This document shows, piece after piece, positions 26,171 through 35,889 of a DNA stretch of 64,000 nt. The first letter of the stretch is position 1. Each line of letters opens with the position of its first letter. The stretch covers positions 1 to 64,000 of the forward strand of contig JABMNT010000121.1 of assembly GCA_013203595.1 (NCBI GenBank), given 5' to 3'. The notes under the pieces were generated by a model. That model was given only the letters and a program-made list of their open reading frames with translations. It was not told the origin of the DNA and did no database searches. The translations under genes and the position numbers were made by a program. Origin of the DNA: Rhodospirillales bacterium. GTDB taxonomy: Bacteria; Pseudomonadota; Alphaproteobacteria; Rhodospirillales; Casp-alpha2.

Positions 26171-27116
26171 CCAGCTGTTCGCAGTACCAGTCATAGGTCC
26201 TGGTTATACCTTCGCGTAATCCGATCCGCGCCTGCCAGCCCAGGGCCGACAACCGTGAGGTATCCAGTTTCTTCAACGGTGTTCCATCGGGCTTGTCGGT
26301 CAGGAAATTCAATCCGCCCTGGAAGCCGACCACTTCGCAGATCAGCGCGCTCAGTTCGCCAATACTGATATCGCGGCCGGCACCCACATTTAAATGTTGT
26401 TCATCCGAATAGTGCTGCATCAGATAAACAATGGCTGCGGCGGCGTCATCCACATACAGGAAATCCCGGCGCGGGGTGCCGGTGCCCCAGACATCAAGTG
26501 CCGCAGCGCCTTTTGTTTTCGCCGCATGGGTTTTGGCTATCAGCGCCGGAATAACGTGGCTCGTCTGCAGATCAAAATTATCATGTTCGCCATACAGATT
26601 GGTCGGCATGGCTGAGACGAAATCACTGCCGAATTGTCTGCGATAGGCCTGGCAAAGCTTAATGCCGGCAATCTTGGCAATGGCGTACCATTCATTTGAT
26701 GGTTCCAGCGCGCCGGTCAACAGGGCGTCTTCTGTTATCGGTTGTGCAGCATTGCGCGGATAAATACACGACGAGCCCAGAAACATCAGCTTTTCCACAC
26801 CGATCCGATGGGCAGCGTGGATGATATTGCTCTCAATCATTAAATTATCGTACAGAAAATCTGCCGGAAAGGTCTGGTTGGCCATGATCCCACCGACCTT
26901 CGCCGCCGCCAGAAAAATGGCCTGCGGTCGGGTTTCGGCCATCCAGTCTTCAACATCCGACTGGCGGCGCAAGTCCAGCCGCTCCCTGCCAACGGATATC
27001 AGTTCACAGTTTTCGTTCTCCAGTTGCCGGGAAATCGCCCGACCAACCATTCCGCTGCTGCCGGCGACCCAGATGCGTTTGCCGGCAAGCCGGTAGCTGG
27101 GCACCCGCTCAGTCAC
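26154..27116 (-). CDS. fcl: GDP-L-fucose synthase
   Basis: 320-aa extended SDR. NADP motif [10 protein letters not shown], then LAAAKVGGI and SSCIYP, the catalytic YxxxK in [10 protein letters not shown], and [14 protein letters not shown]. It epimerises and reduces GDP-4-keto-6-deoxy-mannose to GDP-L-fucose for surface polysaccharide. It overlaps gmd by 8 bp, the usual gmd-fcl operon. No glycosyltransferase or polymerase gene is adjacent. Confidence 0.95.
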   Translation of the reverse strand: MTERVPSYRLAGKRIWVAGSSGMVGRAISRQLENENCELISVGRERLDLRRQSDVEDWMAETRPQAIFLAAAKVGGIMANQTFPADFLYDNLMIESNIIHAAHRIGVEKLMFLGSSCIYPRNAAQPITEDALLTGALEPSNEWYAIAKIAGIKLCQAYRRQFGSDFVSAMPTNLYGEHDNFDLQTSHVIPALIAKTHAAKTKGAAALDVWGTGTPRRDFLYVDDAAAAIVYLMQHYSDEQHLNVGAGRDISIGELSALICEVVGFQGGLNFLTDKPDGTPLKKLDTSRLSALGWQARIGLREGITRTYDWYCEQLANPNR

Positions 27117-28173
27117 TGCGCCGCTTCCCGTTTTGCTTCACAGACTCCAGATCAGAATCCATCATTTCACGGACCAGTTCGGCAAAGGACGTCTTGTGTT
27201 CCCATCCCAGTATATTGCGGGCCTTGCTCGGGTCGCCGATCAGCAGATCGACTTCAGTCGGGCGGAAATAGCGTGAATCAATTTCCACCACGACCTGCCC
27301 GGATTTCGAATCCCGGCCTTTCTCGTCAATCCCCGAACCGCTCCATTCAACCTGCCGCCCAACGCAATGCATCGCCTGTTCAACAAATTCACGAACCGAA
27401 CGCGTCTCGCCGGTGGCCAGAACATAGTCATCGGCTGTATCCTGCTGGAGCATACGCCACATGCCATCGACATAATCGCGGGCATGGCCCCAGTCACGCC
27501 GGGCATCGAGGTTTCCCAGATACATCTTGTCCTGCAGACCCAGTTCAATGGCGGCGACGGCGCGGGTTATTTTGCGGGTAACGAACGTTTCGCCACGAAC
27601 CGGGCTCTCATGATTGAATAGAATGCCGTTAGACGCGTGGAAATTATAGGCCTCGCGGTAGTTAACGGTTATCCAGTAGGCGTATAACTTGGCGGCGGCA
27701 TAGGGACTGCGCGGATAAAAAGGTGTCGTCTCCGATTGCGGGATTTCCTGCGCCTTGCCGTACAATTCCGAAGTCGAGGCCTGATAAAACCGGGTTTGCC
27801 CGCCCAGGTCCAGAATCCGCATCGCTTCGAGAATGCGAAGCGGACCCAGGGCGTCGGAATTGGCTGTATACTCTGGCGTATCGAAGCTCACCTGCACATG
27901 GCTTTGCGCAGCTAAATTATAAATTTCTGTTGGCTGGATTTGCTGAACAAGACGGATCAGGTTGGTGGCGTCGGTCAGGTCCCCATAATGCAGAAAAAAC
28001 CGCAGACCTTTTTTGTGTGGATCCTCGTACAAATGGTCGATTCGTTCCGTATTAAACGACGACGACCGACGTTTGATGCCATGCACTTCGTAATCTTTGT
28101 TGAGAAGGTATTCGGCTAAATAGGCCCCGTCCTGGCCGGTTATCCCGGTAATGACGGCAATTTTCTTGCTCAA
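27109..28173 (-). CDS. gmd: GDP-mannose 4,6-dehydratase
   Basis: 354-aa extended [18 protein letters not shown] (NADP site), [15 protein letters not shown], the active-site [14 protein letters not shown] and YxxxK in [10 protein letters not shown], and [17 protein letters not shown] are family hallmarks. It produces GDP-4-keto-6-deoxy-D-mannose, the first step to GDP-L-fucose, which Fcl completes. A perfect 8-bp inverted repeat lies about 78 bp upstream of its start. Confidence 0.96.
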   Translation of the reverse strand: MSKKIAVITGITGQDGAYLAEYLLNKDYEVHGIKRRSSSFNTERIDHLYEDPHKKGLRFFLHYGDLTDATNLIRLVQQIQPTEIYNLAAQSHVQVSFDTPEYTANSDALGPLRILEAMRILDLGGQTRFYQASTSELYGKAQEIPQSETTPFYPRSPYAAAKLYAYWITVNYREAYNFHASNGILFNHESPVRGETFVTRKITRAVAAIELGLQDKMYLGNLDARRDWGHARDYVDGMWRMLQQDTADDYVLATGETRSVREFVEQAMHCVGRQVEWSGSGIDEKGRDSKSGQVVVEIDSRYFRPTEVDLLIGDPSKARNILGWEHKTSFAELVREMMDSDLESVKQNGKRRSD

Positions 28174-28250
28174 AGTGTTGTCCCTCGCGTCTATTTGCCG
28201 AACGGGCGATTCAATCTAACCGTAACGGGTTAAGTTTGCACATAGATTTG

Positions 28251-28269
28251 GCTTTGCACATTGCAAAGC
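28251..28269. repeat. perfect 8-bp inverted repeat upstream of gmd
   Basis: GCTTTGCA (28251-28258), spacer CAT, TGCAAAGC (28262-28269). It could be an operator for gmd-fcl or a short hairpin. No T-run follows on either strand. Confidence 0.6.
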
Positions 28270-28466
28270 TGTTCGCTGCCGATCCGCCTTGTCAGGTATT
28301 TAAACAAAAGAACGTCACTTTAACCTAATTTGTTGCATCCTCAACCGAAGCTATCTAAGCTTCTACAGACAAGGCGTTATTCCTGTCAGGAACACATCTT
28401 GTATTTTAGCGTATAAGGGTCCGCTATAGTATTGCTAATTATCTGGGAGGATTAACGCAAAAGTTG

Positions 28467-28501
28467 TATGTGAATAGGAACGAGAATTTTATATTCACAT
28501 A
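28467..28501. promoter_or_regulatory. perfect 10-bp inverted repeat upstream of dctP-like gene
   Basis: TATGTGAATA (28467-28476) and TATTCACATA (28492-28501) are exact reverse complements with a 15-bp spacer, 135 bp before the TRAP binding-protein start. Candidate operator for the TRAP operon. Confidence 0.6.
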
Positions 28502-28635
28502 GCTCGACAATCAATGTATACAATAACGTATGCTAAGAGCTCAGGATCAGAGATGATGAAATCACAAAGATCTTGAACTTGGATTGTGCAATATTAAGGG
28601 ATCAGGCAATTAAACCGAATAGGGAGAAGACTATA

Positions 28636-29712
28636 ATGAGTACGAAAAGATTTATAAGCATTGCAGCAGCCGCTGCAGTTGCCATGAGTGTCGTTGGGGT
28701 CTCCGGATCTGCTGACGCTGCTGGCAAACGCGTTAAATGGAAAATGCACAGTGCATGGGGCAGCTCTGTGCCTCATCTGGGCTCATCCGGCGTTCGCTTC
28801 TCAGGCGTTATTGAGCGTCTTTCCGATGGTGATTTCACCATGAAATTCTTCGAGCCAGGTGCTTTGGTTCCGGGCAACGAAGGTTTCGATGCAACGTCCA
28901 AAGGCTCCATTGAAGCGGCCTGGACAACGGCTGGATACGATGTCGGTAAATACCCGGCATTGGCCTTCTTCACGGCTGTGCCTTTTGGCCCAAGCGTCGG
29001 TGAATACTTTGCATGGAAAAAGTATGGTGGCGGTGACGTTATCCAAAAAAGAATCTATGCCAAGCACGACATTGTTCAGCAAGACTGCTTCGCAATCGGC
29101 CCGGAAACATCTGGCTGGTTCAAAGAAGAAATCAAGGATCTGGACCAAATGCGTGGCCTGAAAATGCGCTTCTTCGGTCTTGGCGCGCGCGTCATGCAGA
29201 AGCTGGGTGTTTCCACACAGCTTCTGGCTGGTGGCGATATCTTCCCGGCACTTGAAAAAGGCGTTATCGACGCAACCGAGTTTTCGATGCCAGCTATGGA
29301 CATCAAGTACGGTTTCTATCAGATCGCCAAAAACAACTACTTCCCCGGTTGGCATCAGCAGACGTCTGTAAGTCAGCTGTTGATCAACAAAGCGAAATGG
29401 GAAAGCCTTTCCGACCAGCATAAAGCAATGGTTGAGACGGCTTGTGGTGACAGCATCCACGCGACCTATTCTGAGACCGAATATGTCAACCCGTTTGCCA
29501 TGGTTGAAATGGGTGAAAAATATGGCGTTAAAGTACGTCGCTGGACGGACGACCAGTTGGCCGTCTTTGAGAAAGCCTGGAACGAAGTTATTGTTGAAGA
29601 TTCAGCAAAAGATCCACTTTTCAAAGAAGTGAACGACAGCTATGCAGCTTTCCGCAAATCCTATGCGATTTGGGGTGAGGCTCAGTCACTTAAGCCGACC
29701 TACCTCAAGTAA
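28636..29712 (+). CDS. TRAP transporter substrate-binding protein (mannitol/chloroaromatic type)
   Basis: 358 aa with signal peptide (MSTKRF, hydrophobic core, cleavage near ADAA about residue 29). DctP-fold protein of the COG4663/FcbT1 group: KMHSAWGSSVPHLG, ALVPGNEGFDATSKG, the substrate Arg region RGLKMRFFGLGA, and ATEFSMPAMDIKYG. It delivers an organic acid to the membrane subunits downstream. The start is ATG 28636 with AGGGAGA upstream; an open frame from 28573 adds 21 unlikely residues. A terminator follows, so it should be the most abundant product of the operon. Lower G+C than genes on either side. Confidence 0.92.
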   Translation: MSTKRFISIAAAAAVAMSVVGVSGSADAAGKRVKWKMHSAWGSSVPHLGSSGVRFSGVIERLSDGDFTMKFFEPGALVPGNEGFDATSKGSIEAAWTTAGYDVGKYPALAFFTAVPFGPSVGEYFAWKKYGGGDVIQKRIYAKHDIVQQDCFAIGPETSGWFKEEIKDLDQMRGLKMRFFGLGARVMQKLGVSTQLLAGGDIFPALEKGVIDATEFSMPAMDIKYGFYQIAKNNYFPGWHQQTSVSQLLINKAKWESLSDQHKAMVETACGDSIHATYSETEYVNPFAMVEMGEKYGVKVRRWTDDQLAVFEKAWNEVIVEDSAKDPLFKEVNDSYAAFRKSYAIWGEAQSLKPTYLK

Positions 29713-29737
29713 CCGGTAGTTTTGGACTGAAATTAAG

Positions 29738-29773
29738 AAGCCGGAACCTATTCGTTTGGGTTCCGGCTTTTTA
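29738..29773 (+). terminator. rho-independent terminator after the TRAP binding-protein gene
   Basis: AAGCCGGAACC (29738-29748) pairs perfectly with GGTTCCGGCTT (29759-29769) around a 10-nt loop, followed by TTTATT. It sits 25 bp past the stop and upstream of the permease gene. Confidence 0.9.
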
Positions 29774-29822
29774 TTAATGCATATGTAATTTCCTTGTTTA
29801 ATAAAAAAAGTAGGGCTTTTCG

Positions 29823-31316
29823 ATGGAAGCAATCGCCAAAGACGTGAAACGCAATGGACCACTTATTGCAGTCATTATCATACTCGCGGTAATTGGACTC
29901 GCATACGCGGCCATTTTAAACATGAGCGAAGATGCACAGTATGAACTCCTGTACTTTGTTCAGGATTATTTGCCGATGGTCATGTTCGCGACCCTCGCTA
30001 TTCTGCTATTCACCGGTTTTCCCGTCGCCTTTATTCTGGGCGGGCTTGCGATGCTGTTCGGTTTCCTTGGCTATTTCCTCGATATGTTCTCGCTGATCGA
30101 GTTTTTTAATTTCCTCCCCCGGATCTGGGGCACTGCAGCAGAAAACCTGGTACTTGTATCCATTCCCGCATTCGTTTTCATGGGTGTTATGATGGAGCGC
30201 TCCGGTGTTGCCAATGATTTGCTCTATTGTGTACAGGTTCTCTTGAAGAAAGTACCGGGCTCGCTGGCTTTGGCGGTAACAATTATGGGCACGGTTCTGG
30301 CCGCCATGACCGGAATTATTGGTGCATCCGTTACCATGATGACTGCATTGGCGCTCCCAACCATGATGCGCCAGGGCTATAGCCACTCGCTATCCTGTGG
30401 CACCATTGCCGCTTCAGGCACTCTTGGCATCCTGATCCCGCCCAGCATCATGCTGATCATTATGGCTGACTTGTTAAGCGTTTCCGTTGGTAACGTCTTC
30501 ATGGCCGCTGTCGTACCAGGTCTTTTCCTTGCGACCTTATATATCCTTTACGTCGCCATCTACGCCCGCTTGCGTCCTTCGGTCGCTCCACCACTTCCTC
30601 CGGAGTTGCTGGATATTCCACGAAAAGAATATCCGGGCCTCATTTTTAAAAGCTTCTTGCCCCCTGTGTTCTTGATCTCGATGATCAAGGGTTCCATCTT
30701 GATGGGTATTGCAACGCCGAGTGAAGCTGGCGCAGTTGGTGGCTTTGGCGTTATGATTTTGGCGTTCTTCAATGGCCGCTTAAGTGGCAAGCTTGTTCAA
30801 AGTGCCTGTCATACCACGGCCCAAACAGTTTCCATGATTTTCTTCATCATCATCAGCGCAACCTGCTTTGCATACGTTTACCGTTCTTTAGGCGGCGATG
30901 ATATTGTTGAGCATTTGATCCTGAACGCCGGCCTCGACTCCTGGGGATTGCTTATTCTGATCATGATCCTGACCTTCATGCTGGGCTTCTTTCTCGACTG
31001 GATCGAAATCACACTGATCGTTCTGCCGGTGTTTGCACCGTTGGTTGCCGGCATGGATTTTGGTACTCACGTTGCACCCGACGATATCATCTTTTGGTTC
31101 ATCATCCTGATGGCTGTTAACTTGCAGACATCATTCCTAACCCCACCGTTTGGGTTTGCGTTGTTCTATCTTAAGGGCATTGCTCCTAAAGAGATCAAAA
31201 TTCAAAGCATATACACAGGCATTATCCCCTTTGTTATTTTGCAGGTAATTGGTCTTATAATGGTTATGTGGCAGCCAGATTTGGCTCTATCATTAATGAA
31301 ATCGGTTTACGATTGA
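29823..31316 (+). CDS. TRAP transporter large permease (DctM/FcbT3 type)
   Basis: 497-aa polytopic membrane protein, longer than typical DctM because of an N-terminal extension with an extra helix (PLIAVIIILAVIGLAYAAI). Family segments include SIPAFVFMGVMMERSG, GASVTMMTALALPTMMRQGY, GTLGILIPPSIMLIIMADL, TPSEAGAVGGFG and LTPPFGFALFYLKG. It forms the Na+-coupled transport domain used by the upstream binding protein. It precedes the small subunit (order P-M-Q). Confidence 0.93.
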   Translation: MEAIAKDVKRNGPLIAVIIILAVIGLAYAAILNMSEDAQYELLYFVQDYLPMVMFATLAILLFTGFPVAFILGGLAMLFGFLGYFLDMFSLIEFFNFLPRIWGTAAENLVLVSIPAFVFMGVMMERSGVANDLLYCVQVLLKKVPGSLALAVTIMGTVLAAMTGIIGASVTMMTALALPTMMRQGYSHSLSCGTIAASGTLGILIPPSIMLIIMADLLSVSVGNVFMAAVVPGLFLATLYILYVAIYARLRPSVAPPLPPELLDIPRKEYPGLIFKSFLPPVFLISMIKGSILMGIATPSEAGAVGGFGVMILAFFNGRLSGKLVQSACHTTAQTVSMIFFIIISATCFAYVYRSLGGDDIVEHLILNAGLDSWGLLILIMILTFMLGFFLDWIEITLIVLPVFAPLVAGMDFGTHVAPDDIIFWFIILMAVNLQTSFLTPPFGFALFYLKGIAPKEIKIQSIYTGIIPFVILQVIGLIMVMWQPDLALSLMKSVYD

Positions 31317-31373
31317 TCCGTTATCATATTGTACTCTTTGAGAATTAAGTTCGAACACGTGAGGTAATAAAAT

Positions 31374-32138
31374 ATGAGTGATTCAACTACGACCGTAAAC
31401 TTTCATCGTCTAACCGAAGATGAAATGCCGTGGCCATTGCGGGCCTGTGAAAAACTGCGTCGGTTTGTCGATGTCGCAGGCCGGTTTGGTTCCTGGTTTA
31501 TTTTGCCGCTTGTCCTGATTACCGTTTTTGATCTGGGTTTGCGTAAAACAGGTGAATTCCAATTGTGGCTGATTGACAATGTCAGCCCCATTTTTGGGTC
31601 GACCTTGTTACAGGAACTGGAATGGCATTCACACACCGTGTTATTCACACTCGTGCTCGGATATGGCTACATATGGAACACCCACGTACGCGTTGATCTG
31701 GTTCGTGAAAACCTGCACTTCAGAAAGAAGCTATGGCTTGAGTTTATTGGCCTGACATTCTTTTTCATTCCGTATCTTTGCATCCTTGTTTATTTTGCAA
31801 GCATCTATGCTTACGATGCGTTCATGATCAGTGAAGTCTCTGCGTCCCTGGTCGGCCTGTCACATCGCTGGATTATTAAATCCTTCCTTGTTGCCGGCAT
31901 TATCGTTTCGATTTCAGCTGGAGTGGCCGTATGGTTGCAGTTAATAATCGCCTTGTTTGGACCACAGAATAATCGGTTCCCAATGATGACCGTTGAGTGG
32001 CCCGAAGACGAAGGAAGCATGATTGAAGGAAAAGAACGTCTCGATTTCGAGAAAACCGAGGATATTCTGGCAAAACGCACCCGGGAATTAAAAGAACGGG
32101 TTGCTGCAGAAGAAGCCGCAGCAAAAAACGGCTCATAG
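31374..32138 (+). CDS. TRAP transporter small permease (DctQ/FcbT2 type) with charged C-terminal tail
   Basis: 254 aa. Four membrane helices of the DctQ fold (FILPLVLITVFDLGLRKTG, HSHTVLFTLVLGYGYIWNTHVRVDLVRE, LTFFFIPYLCILVYF and a last helix near residue 180). Then comes a cytosolic, coiled-coil-prone tail (KTEDILAKRTRELKERVAAEEAAA) not usual for DctQ. It partners the large permease. The tail could contact the two downstream membrane proteins (inference). Confidence 0.88.
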   Translation: MSDSTTTVNFHRLTEDEMPWPLRACEKLRRFVDVAGRFGSWFILPLVLITVFDLGLRKTGEFQLWLIDNVSPIFGSTLLQELEWHSHTVLFTLVLGYGYIWNTHVRVDLVRENLHFRKKLWLEFIGLTFFFIPYLCILVYFASIYAYDAFMISEVSASLVGLSHRWIIKSFLVAGIIVSISAGVAVWLQLIIALFGPQNNRFPMMTVEWPEDEGSMIEGKERLDFEKTEDILAKRTRELKERVAAEEAAAKNGS

Positions 32139-32162
32139 TTAAATCGAATAAGGAACCGCAGT

Positions 32163-32645
32163 ATGGCGATGGATTGGGAAAGCCTTTTCAAGAAGTACAT
32201 TTGGAATGAGCAAACCACCCCATACCTGACTGCGGTTCCAGATTTAAATCGACGTCAGGGCAATAGTGAAATATTCATATATTCGCTTTTTCTGGGCGTT
32301 TTTTTTGCCCTGTTTTCAATTTTATCCCTGGGCAGTGACTTAATAGAGCGCTCCGTAGGGATCGGCATCTACAGTTTTTCGGTTGTCTGTGCCGCCTTTA
32401 TATTTGGTATTCTGAAAAGCTATCCGGCGGCGCTCTATTTGAGTGCAACCCCGTTGGCTGGAATAGCTTATTTGTTCATTTACGGGTTTAATTCAGATCG
32501 CGAAGCCGTTGACACGGCCATTATCGCGATCATCCTTTTATTACTTTTACGTTACTCGCTTCGCATTGTCGCCGTCGCCCGCGCCTATCCAACCTTACCA
32601 AAAGTTGAAGGGCCGTTCCGGCGTGATAAAGGGGGGGGGCTATAA
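32163..32645 (+). CDS. uncharacterised four-helix membrane protein in TRAP operon
   Basis: 160 aa. A soluble N terminus (MAMDWESLFKKYIWNEQTTPY) precedes about four hydrophobic helices (SLFLGVFFALFSILSLG, IGIYSFSVVCAAFIFGIL, AALYLSATPLAGIAYLFIYGF, AIIAIILLLLLRYSL). I do not recognise the family. It starts 24 bp after the DctQ gene and ends 2 bp before the next, so it belongs to the TRAP operon. Confidence 0.75.
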   Translation: MAMDWESLFKKYIWNEQTTPYLTAVPDLNRRQGNSEIFIYSLFLGVFFALFSILSLGSDLIERSVGIGIYSFSVVCAAFIFGILKSYPAALYLSATPLAGIAYLFIYGFNSDREAVDTAIIAIILLLLLRYSLRIVAVARAYPTLPKVEGPFRRDKGGGL

Positions 32646-32647
32646 CT

Positions 32648-33019
32648 TTGTCGTCCCCCGACAGTCCTAAAAAAACCCGACTTTCCCTGTTGGGAATTGC
32701 TGTTGATTTTCTTCCTTTGCACAAACGCATTTATACATCTGTCATGATCCTTACCATCGTTAGCCAGTTCATCTGGCCGTCCGAGTGGTGGTTCTTTTGG
32801 CCGCTGGCCATATGGAGCATGGTATTTTTTCTGCATGTCATGACGATAAAAACGATTTTCGTTGACGAAGACTGGGTCAACGAGCGCACCGATAAACTGT
32901 CCGAAAATGCCTTCGATTTCGGCCACATTGAAACCATCCGTGATCAAATTTCCAAGAAAACCTATGGTGAAGCCTATCACGGTGACAACAAAACATTCGA
33001 TCCCGACACCAAGAAATAA
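32648..33019 (+). CDS. uncharacterised 2TM-domain protein in TRAP operon
   Basis: 123 aa. Two membrane helices (IYTSVMILTIVSQFIW and WWFFWPLAIWSMVFFLHVM) flanked by charged termini; the pattern resembles the short 2TM domain seen beside sensor kinases. The start is TTG 32648, two bases after the previous stop, implying coupled translation. Function unknown; an accessory role for the TRAP system is inferred from position. Confidence 0.7.
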   Translation: MSSPDSPKKTRLSLLGIAVDFLPLHKRIYTSVMILTIVSQFIWPSEWWFFWPLAIWSMVFFLHVMTIKTIFVDEDWVNERTDKLSENAFDFGHIETIRDQISKKTYGEAYHGDNKTFDPDTKK

Positions 33020-33113
33020 AACCCGTCTCTTTTCGCGTCCGTCAAAGAGTAGACGTATTCAACGCGATACGTCATTCTAACATTCTCAAATTGAGGACAA
33101 CGAGGAGACGTTC

Positions 33114-34214
33114 GTGAAAATAGCCAAAGTCGATATTATTCCGCTCGCCATACCCTTTGATTTTGGCGGCAAGCCCTACGGCTGGGGCAAGCAGGTCTGG
33201 AGCAGCCTCAATACCATGCTGGTCCGTATCGAAACCGATACCGGCATCGTCGGCTGGGGGGATGCGTTCAGTTACAGCTCGCGGCGCGCCATTCAGGGCG
33301 TTCTGGAAGAAATGGTTACCCCTATTCTGATTGGTGAAGATGCGACGGATATTGCCGGACTGATGCATCGCCTGCAAAAGGACCTGCACCTTTTCGGTCG
33401 CTACGGAATGATCATTCATGCCCTGTCCGGTGTTGATATCGCGCTTTGGGATATCGCCGGCAAAGCCGCGGGTCTGCCACTCTGCAATTTGCTGGGCGGT
33501 CGCCTGCGCAACGACCTGATCGGCTATTCTAGCCTGTTTAAGTACAACGACCCTGAACTTGTCGCCGCGAAAACCCGCAGTTCCCTGGACGAAGGCTATG
33601 GCCTGGTCAAACTGCATGAAACCGGGGAAGCGGAAGTCCGCGCCGCACGTCGGGAAGCAGGCGACGGGGTCCCTATAATGATTGACACCAATTGCCCATG
33701 GACCCCCGAACAAGCCAAGCAGATGGCGCTCGCGTTTAAACCCTACGATCCTCTCTGGCTGGAAGAGCCGATTTTTCCACCCGAGGATTTCACCGCCCTG
33801 GCGGCGTTGCGCACCAGCACAGGTGTTGCCATAGCTGCTGGTGAGAACGCCTGCACCGCCTACCAGTTCCGCGACATGTTCCGGGCCGGCGCGGTCACCT
33901 ATGCCCAACCCAGCGTCACCAAGGTCGGCGGGATTACGGAGTTTCGAAAAATTTCCGCCATGGCCGCCATGAATGGTGTCCAGCTGATGCCCCATTCGCC
34001 CTATTTTGGCCCGGGTTTTCTGGCAACATTGCATTTAACCGCAGCCGAGGCCAATCCGGGCTATATTGAATGGTTTTATCTGGACCGTGAAGCCTGCCTC
34101 TATGGCGAGGCGATCAGACCGAAAAACGGCCTGTACACAGTGCCCGACGGCCCCGGATTGGGGATTGACCCCAACCCGGATGTCATTAAAGATTACCGGG
34201 TAAAGGGTGACTGA
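33114..34214 (+). CDS. mandelate racemase/muconate lactonizing enzyme family protein
   Basis: 366-aa enolase-superfamily enzyme: Asp in MIDTNCPW, Glu in WLEEPIFPP, Glu in AAGENACT, a K-x-H catalytic pair in VKLHETG, and the C-terminal His in LMPHSPYFGPG. Likely a sugar-acid dehydratase or racemase. GTG start with GGAGACG upstream. It heads a three-gene set with an aldo/keto reductase and a cupin. Substrate not determinable. Confidence 0.9.
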   Translation: MKIAKVDIIPLAIPFDFGGKPYGWGKQVWSSLNTMLVRIETDTGIVGWGDAFSYSSRRAIQGVLEEMVTPILIGEDATDIAGLMHRLQKDLHLFGRYGMIIHALSGVDIALWDIAGKAAGLPLCNLLGGRLRNDLIGYSSLFKYNDPELVAAKTRSSLDEGYGLVKLHETGEAEVRAARREAGDGVPIMIDTNCPWTPEQAKQMALAFKPYDPLWLEEPIFPPEDFTALAALRTSTGVAIAAGENACTAYQFRDMFRAGAVTYAQPSVTKVGGITEFRKISAMAAMNGVQLMPHSPYFGPGFLATLHLTAAEANPGYIEWFYLDREACLYGEAIRPKNGLYTVPDGPGLGIDPNPDVIKDYRVKGD

Positions 34215-34231
34215 CCAACAGGGATGAAAAC

Positions 34232-35209
34232 ATGAAATATCGAAGACTCGGCAAAACCGGACTGCAAATTTCCGAAATCGTATTCGGCGGCGGTTTCGTC
34301 GGCGGTATTCTGATTGATCCGGATGATGACACCAAACGCGAAGCCATCCGGCGCGCCCAGGCTGCCGGGGTCAACTGGATCGACACCGCCGCCTCCTATG
34401 GCCAGGGTCAGTCCGAACAGGCCCTTGGCTGGCTGCTGGCGGAACTGGAGCAACAGCCACATGTATCGACAAAGGTTGGTCTGGATGTGGACCATCTCGA
34501 CGATATTGCCGGGCAGATCGAGCGCAGTCTGCATGCCAGCCTGCAACGGCTGAACAAGGACTCGGTCGACTTGCTGCAACTCCACAACCAGATCGGCACC
34601 CAGGTTGGCGGCCGGACCATCCAGCTGGAACACGCCCTGCAGGCTGCGGATGGTCTGGAACGCATGCGCGAGCAGGGGTTGATCAACCACATCGGATTTA
34701 CCGCACTCGGCGACGGCGCCGTATGCAAACAGGTGGTCAATTCGGGACGCTTCGATACCGCCCAGGTCTATTACAACCTGATCAACCCCAGTGCCGGCTG
34801 GAAACAGCCCCGCGCCTGGGATTGCCATGATTTCACCGGCCTTCTGGAGGCCTGCGCAAACAACGATGTTGGAGTCATGAATATTCGGGTTTTTGCGGCG
34901 GGAATCTTGGTGACGGAAACCCGCCATGGCCGGGAAATTCCAGTAACCACAAACGCCGACCAGCAGTTGGAAGAACAACGGGCCCGGCGCGTTCTCGACG
35001 CCCTGGGAATAACCGCCGATGGCACAACACCCCATGGCACGCGCTCGCAAACAGCTATTCGTTTTGCCCTGTCAAATCCGGGCCTGGCCTGCAGTGTCGT
35101 CGGCATGGCTGAACTGGCCCATCTGGATCAGGCGGTTGCAGCATCGGATATGGGCCCCCTGCCCGCCGACGCCCTGGCTGCGCTGGAACGTCTTTACGAT
35201 CAGCCTTAA
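34232..35209 (+). CDS. aldo/keto reductase
   Basis: 325-aa TIM-barrel oxidoreductase. RRLGKTGLQISEIVFGGG at the N terminus, the catalytic Asp/Tyr in WIDTAASYGQGQSEQALG, Lys in STKVGLD, His in LLQLHNQIG, and the NADP site near SVVGMAEL. It reduces or oxidises a small carbonyl compound, possibly an intermediate of the upstream dehydratase (17-bp gap). Substrate unknown. Confidence 0.9.
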   Translation: MKYRRLGKTGLQISEIVFGGGFVGGILIDPDDDTKREAIRRAQAAGVNWIDTAASYGQGQSEQALGWLLAELEQQPHVSTKVGLDVDHLDDIAGQIERSLHASLQRLNKDSVDLLQLHNQIGTQVGGRTIQLEHALQAADGLERMREQGLINHIGFTALGDGAVCKQVVNSGRFDTAQVYYNLINPSAGWKQPRAWDCHDFTGLLEACANNDVGVMNIRVFAAGILVTETRHGREIPVTTNADQQLEEQRARRVLDALGITADGTTPHGTRSQTAIRFALSNPGLACSVVGMAELAHLDQAVAASDMGPLPADALAALERLYDQP

Positions 35210-35219
35210 GGAGGGACTT

Positions 35220-35678
35220 ATGACCACAGCAATCACGCCACAGGCTTCCAACCATGCCGGTCTTCCCGACCTGGCGTCGCGGTTTGTCAAAGTTGATGAC
35301 CTGCCCTGGGAGCCGACAACTGTCGAAGGGGTCGAAACCAAAACCCTGTTGTTCGAAAAGGCCTCCGGCCTGTTGACGGTAATTATGAAAATGGCCCCCG
35401 GCGCAGCCCTTCCCGACCATGCCCATATGCAAATTGAGCAGACTTTTGTTCTCGAAGGCCGGCTGGTCTGTGGCGAAGGGGAATGCCTGAAAGGTGATTT
35501 TGTCTGGCGTCCCGCCGGTAGCCGGCATAAGGCCTGGTGCCCGGAAGGTGGTGTCATGCTGGCCAGTTTCCAGGTTCCCAACAAGTTCTTTGTCGACGGT
35601 GCAGAACGCGATATATTGGGACAGGACTGGAACGCAGTCTGGGGAAAGTGCACGAATTTTGCGGCACTGGCATCCTGA
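35220..35678 (+). CDS. cupin-domain protein
   Basis: 152-aa single cupin with the metal motif DHAHMQIEQTFVLEGRL (His, His, Glu) and second motif GDFVWRPAGSRHKAW (His). It resembles ChrR-type or acid-sugar cupins; an isomerase, dioxygenase or lyase role is possible. ATG 35220 follows AAGGAGGG; the longer frame from 35019 is antisense-like filler over the previous gene. Last gene of the small operon. Confidence 0.85.
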   Translation: MTTAITPQASNHAGLPDLASRFVKVDDLPWEPTTVEGVETKTLLFEKASGLLTVIMKMAPGAALPDHAHMQIEQTFVLEGRLVCGEGECLKGDFVWRPAGSRHKAWCPEGGVMLASFQVPNKFFVDGAERDILGQDWNAVWGKCTNFAALAS

Positions 35679-35849
35679 GCGAACCGGAAGTCCCGAAACC
35701 AGGGCTTATGCGCCTCTTTAAGTAGACGCCCACACAGCCGCGTTCCGAGACTTCACATATCTGAATTTAAATCCGTTCACATTCTTGAGCCCAATAGGAA
35801 CGGCTGAATTGCACCCGTTTTTACCAGTTTTTGCGGCCGGTTAAACTAT

Positions 35850-35876
35850 TTGCCTTGCATATAGTCTCCATGGCAA
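35850..35876. promoter_or_regulatory. candidate MarR autoregulatory site
   Basis: TTGCC (35850-35854) and GGCAA (35872-35876) form a short inverted repeat just before the MarR start. Spacing is wide (17 bp) and arms are short, so this is tentative. Confidence 0.3.
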
Positions 35877-35889
35877 CTAATTTACAGAC

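Larger units (their letters stand above)
28174..28635. promoter_or_regulatory. 462-bp AT-rich divergent control region (gmd / TRAP operon)
   Basis: The longest gene-free stretch in the window. It contains two perfect inverted repeats (28251-28269 and 28467-28501), described separately, and many AT-rich promoter-like boxes. It marks a fall in G+C that continues through the TRAP genes. No small gene was recognised. Confidence 0.6.
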
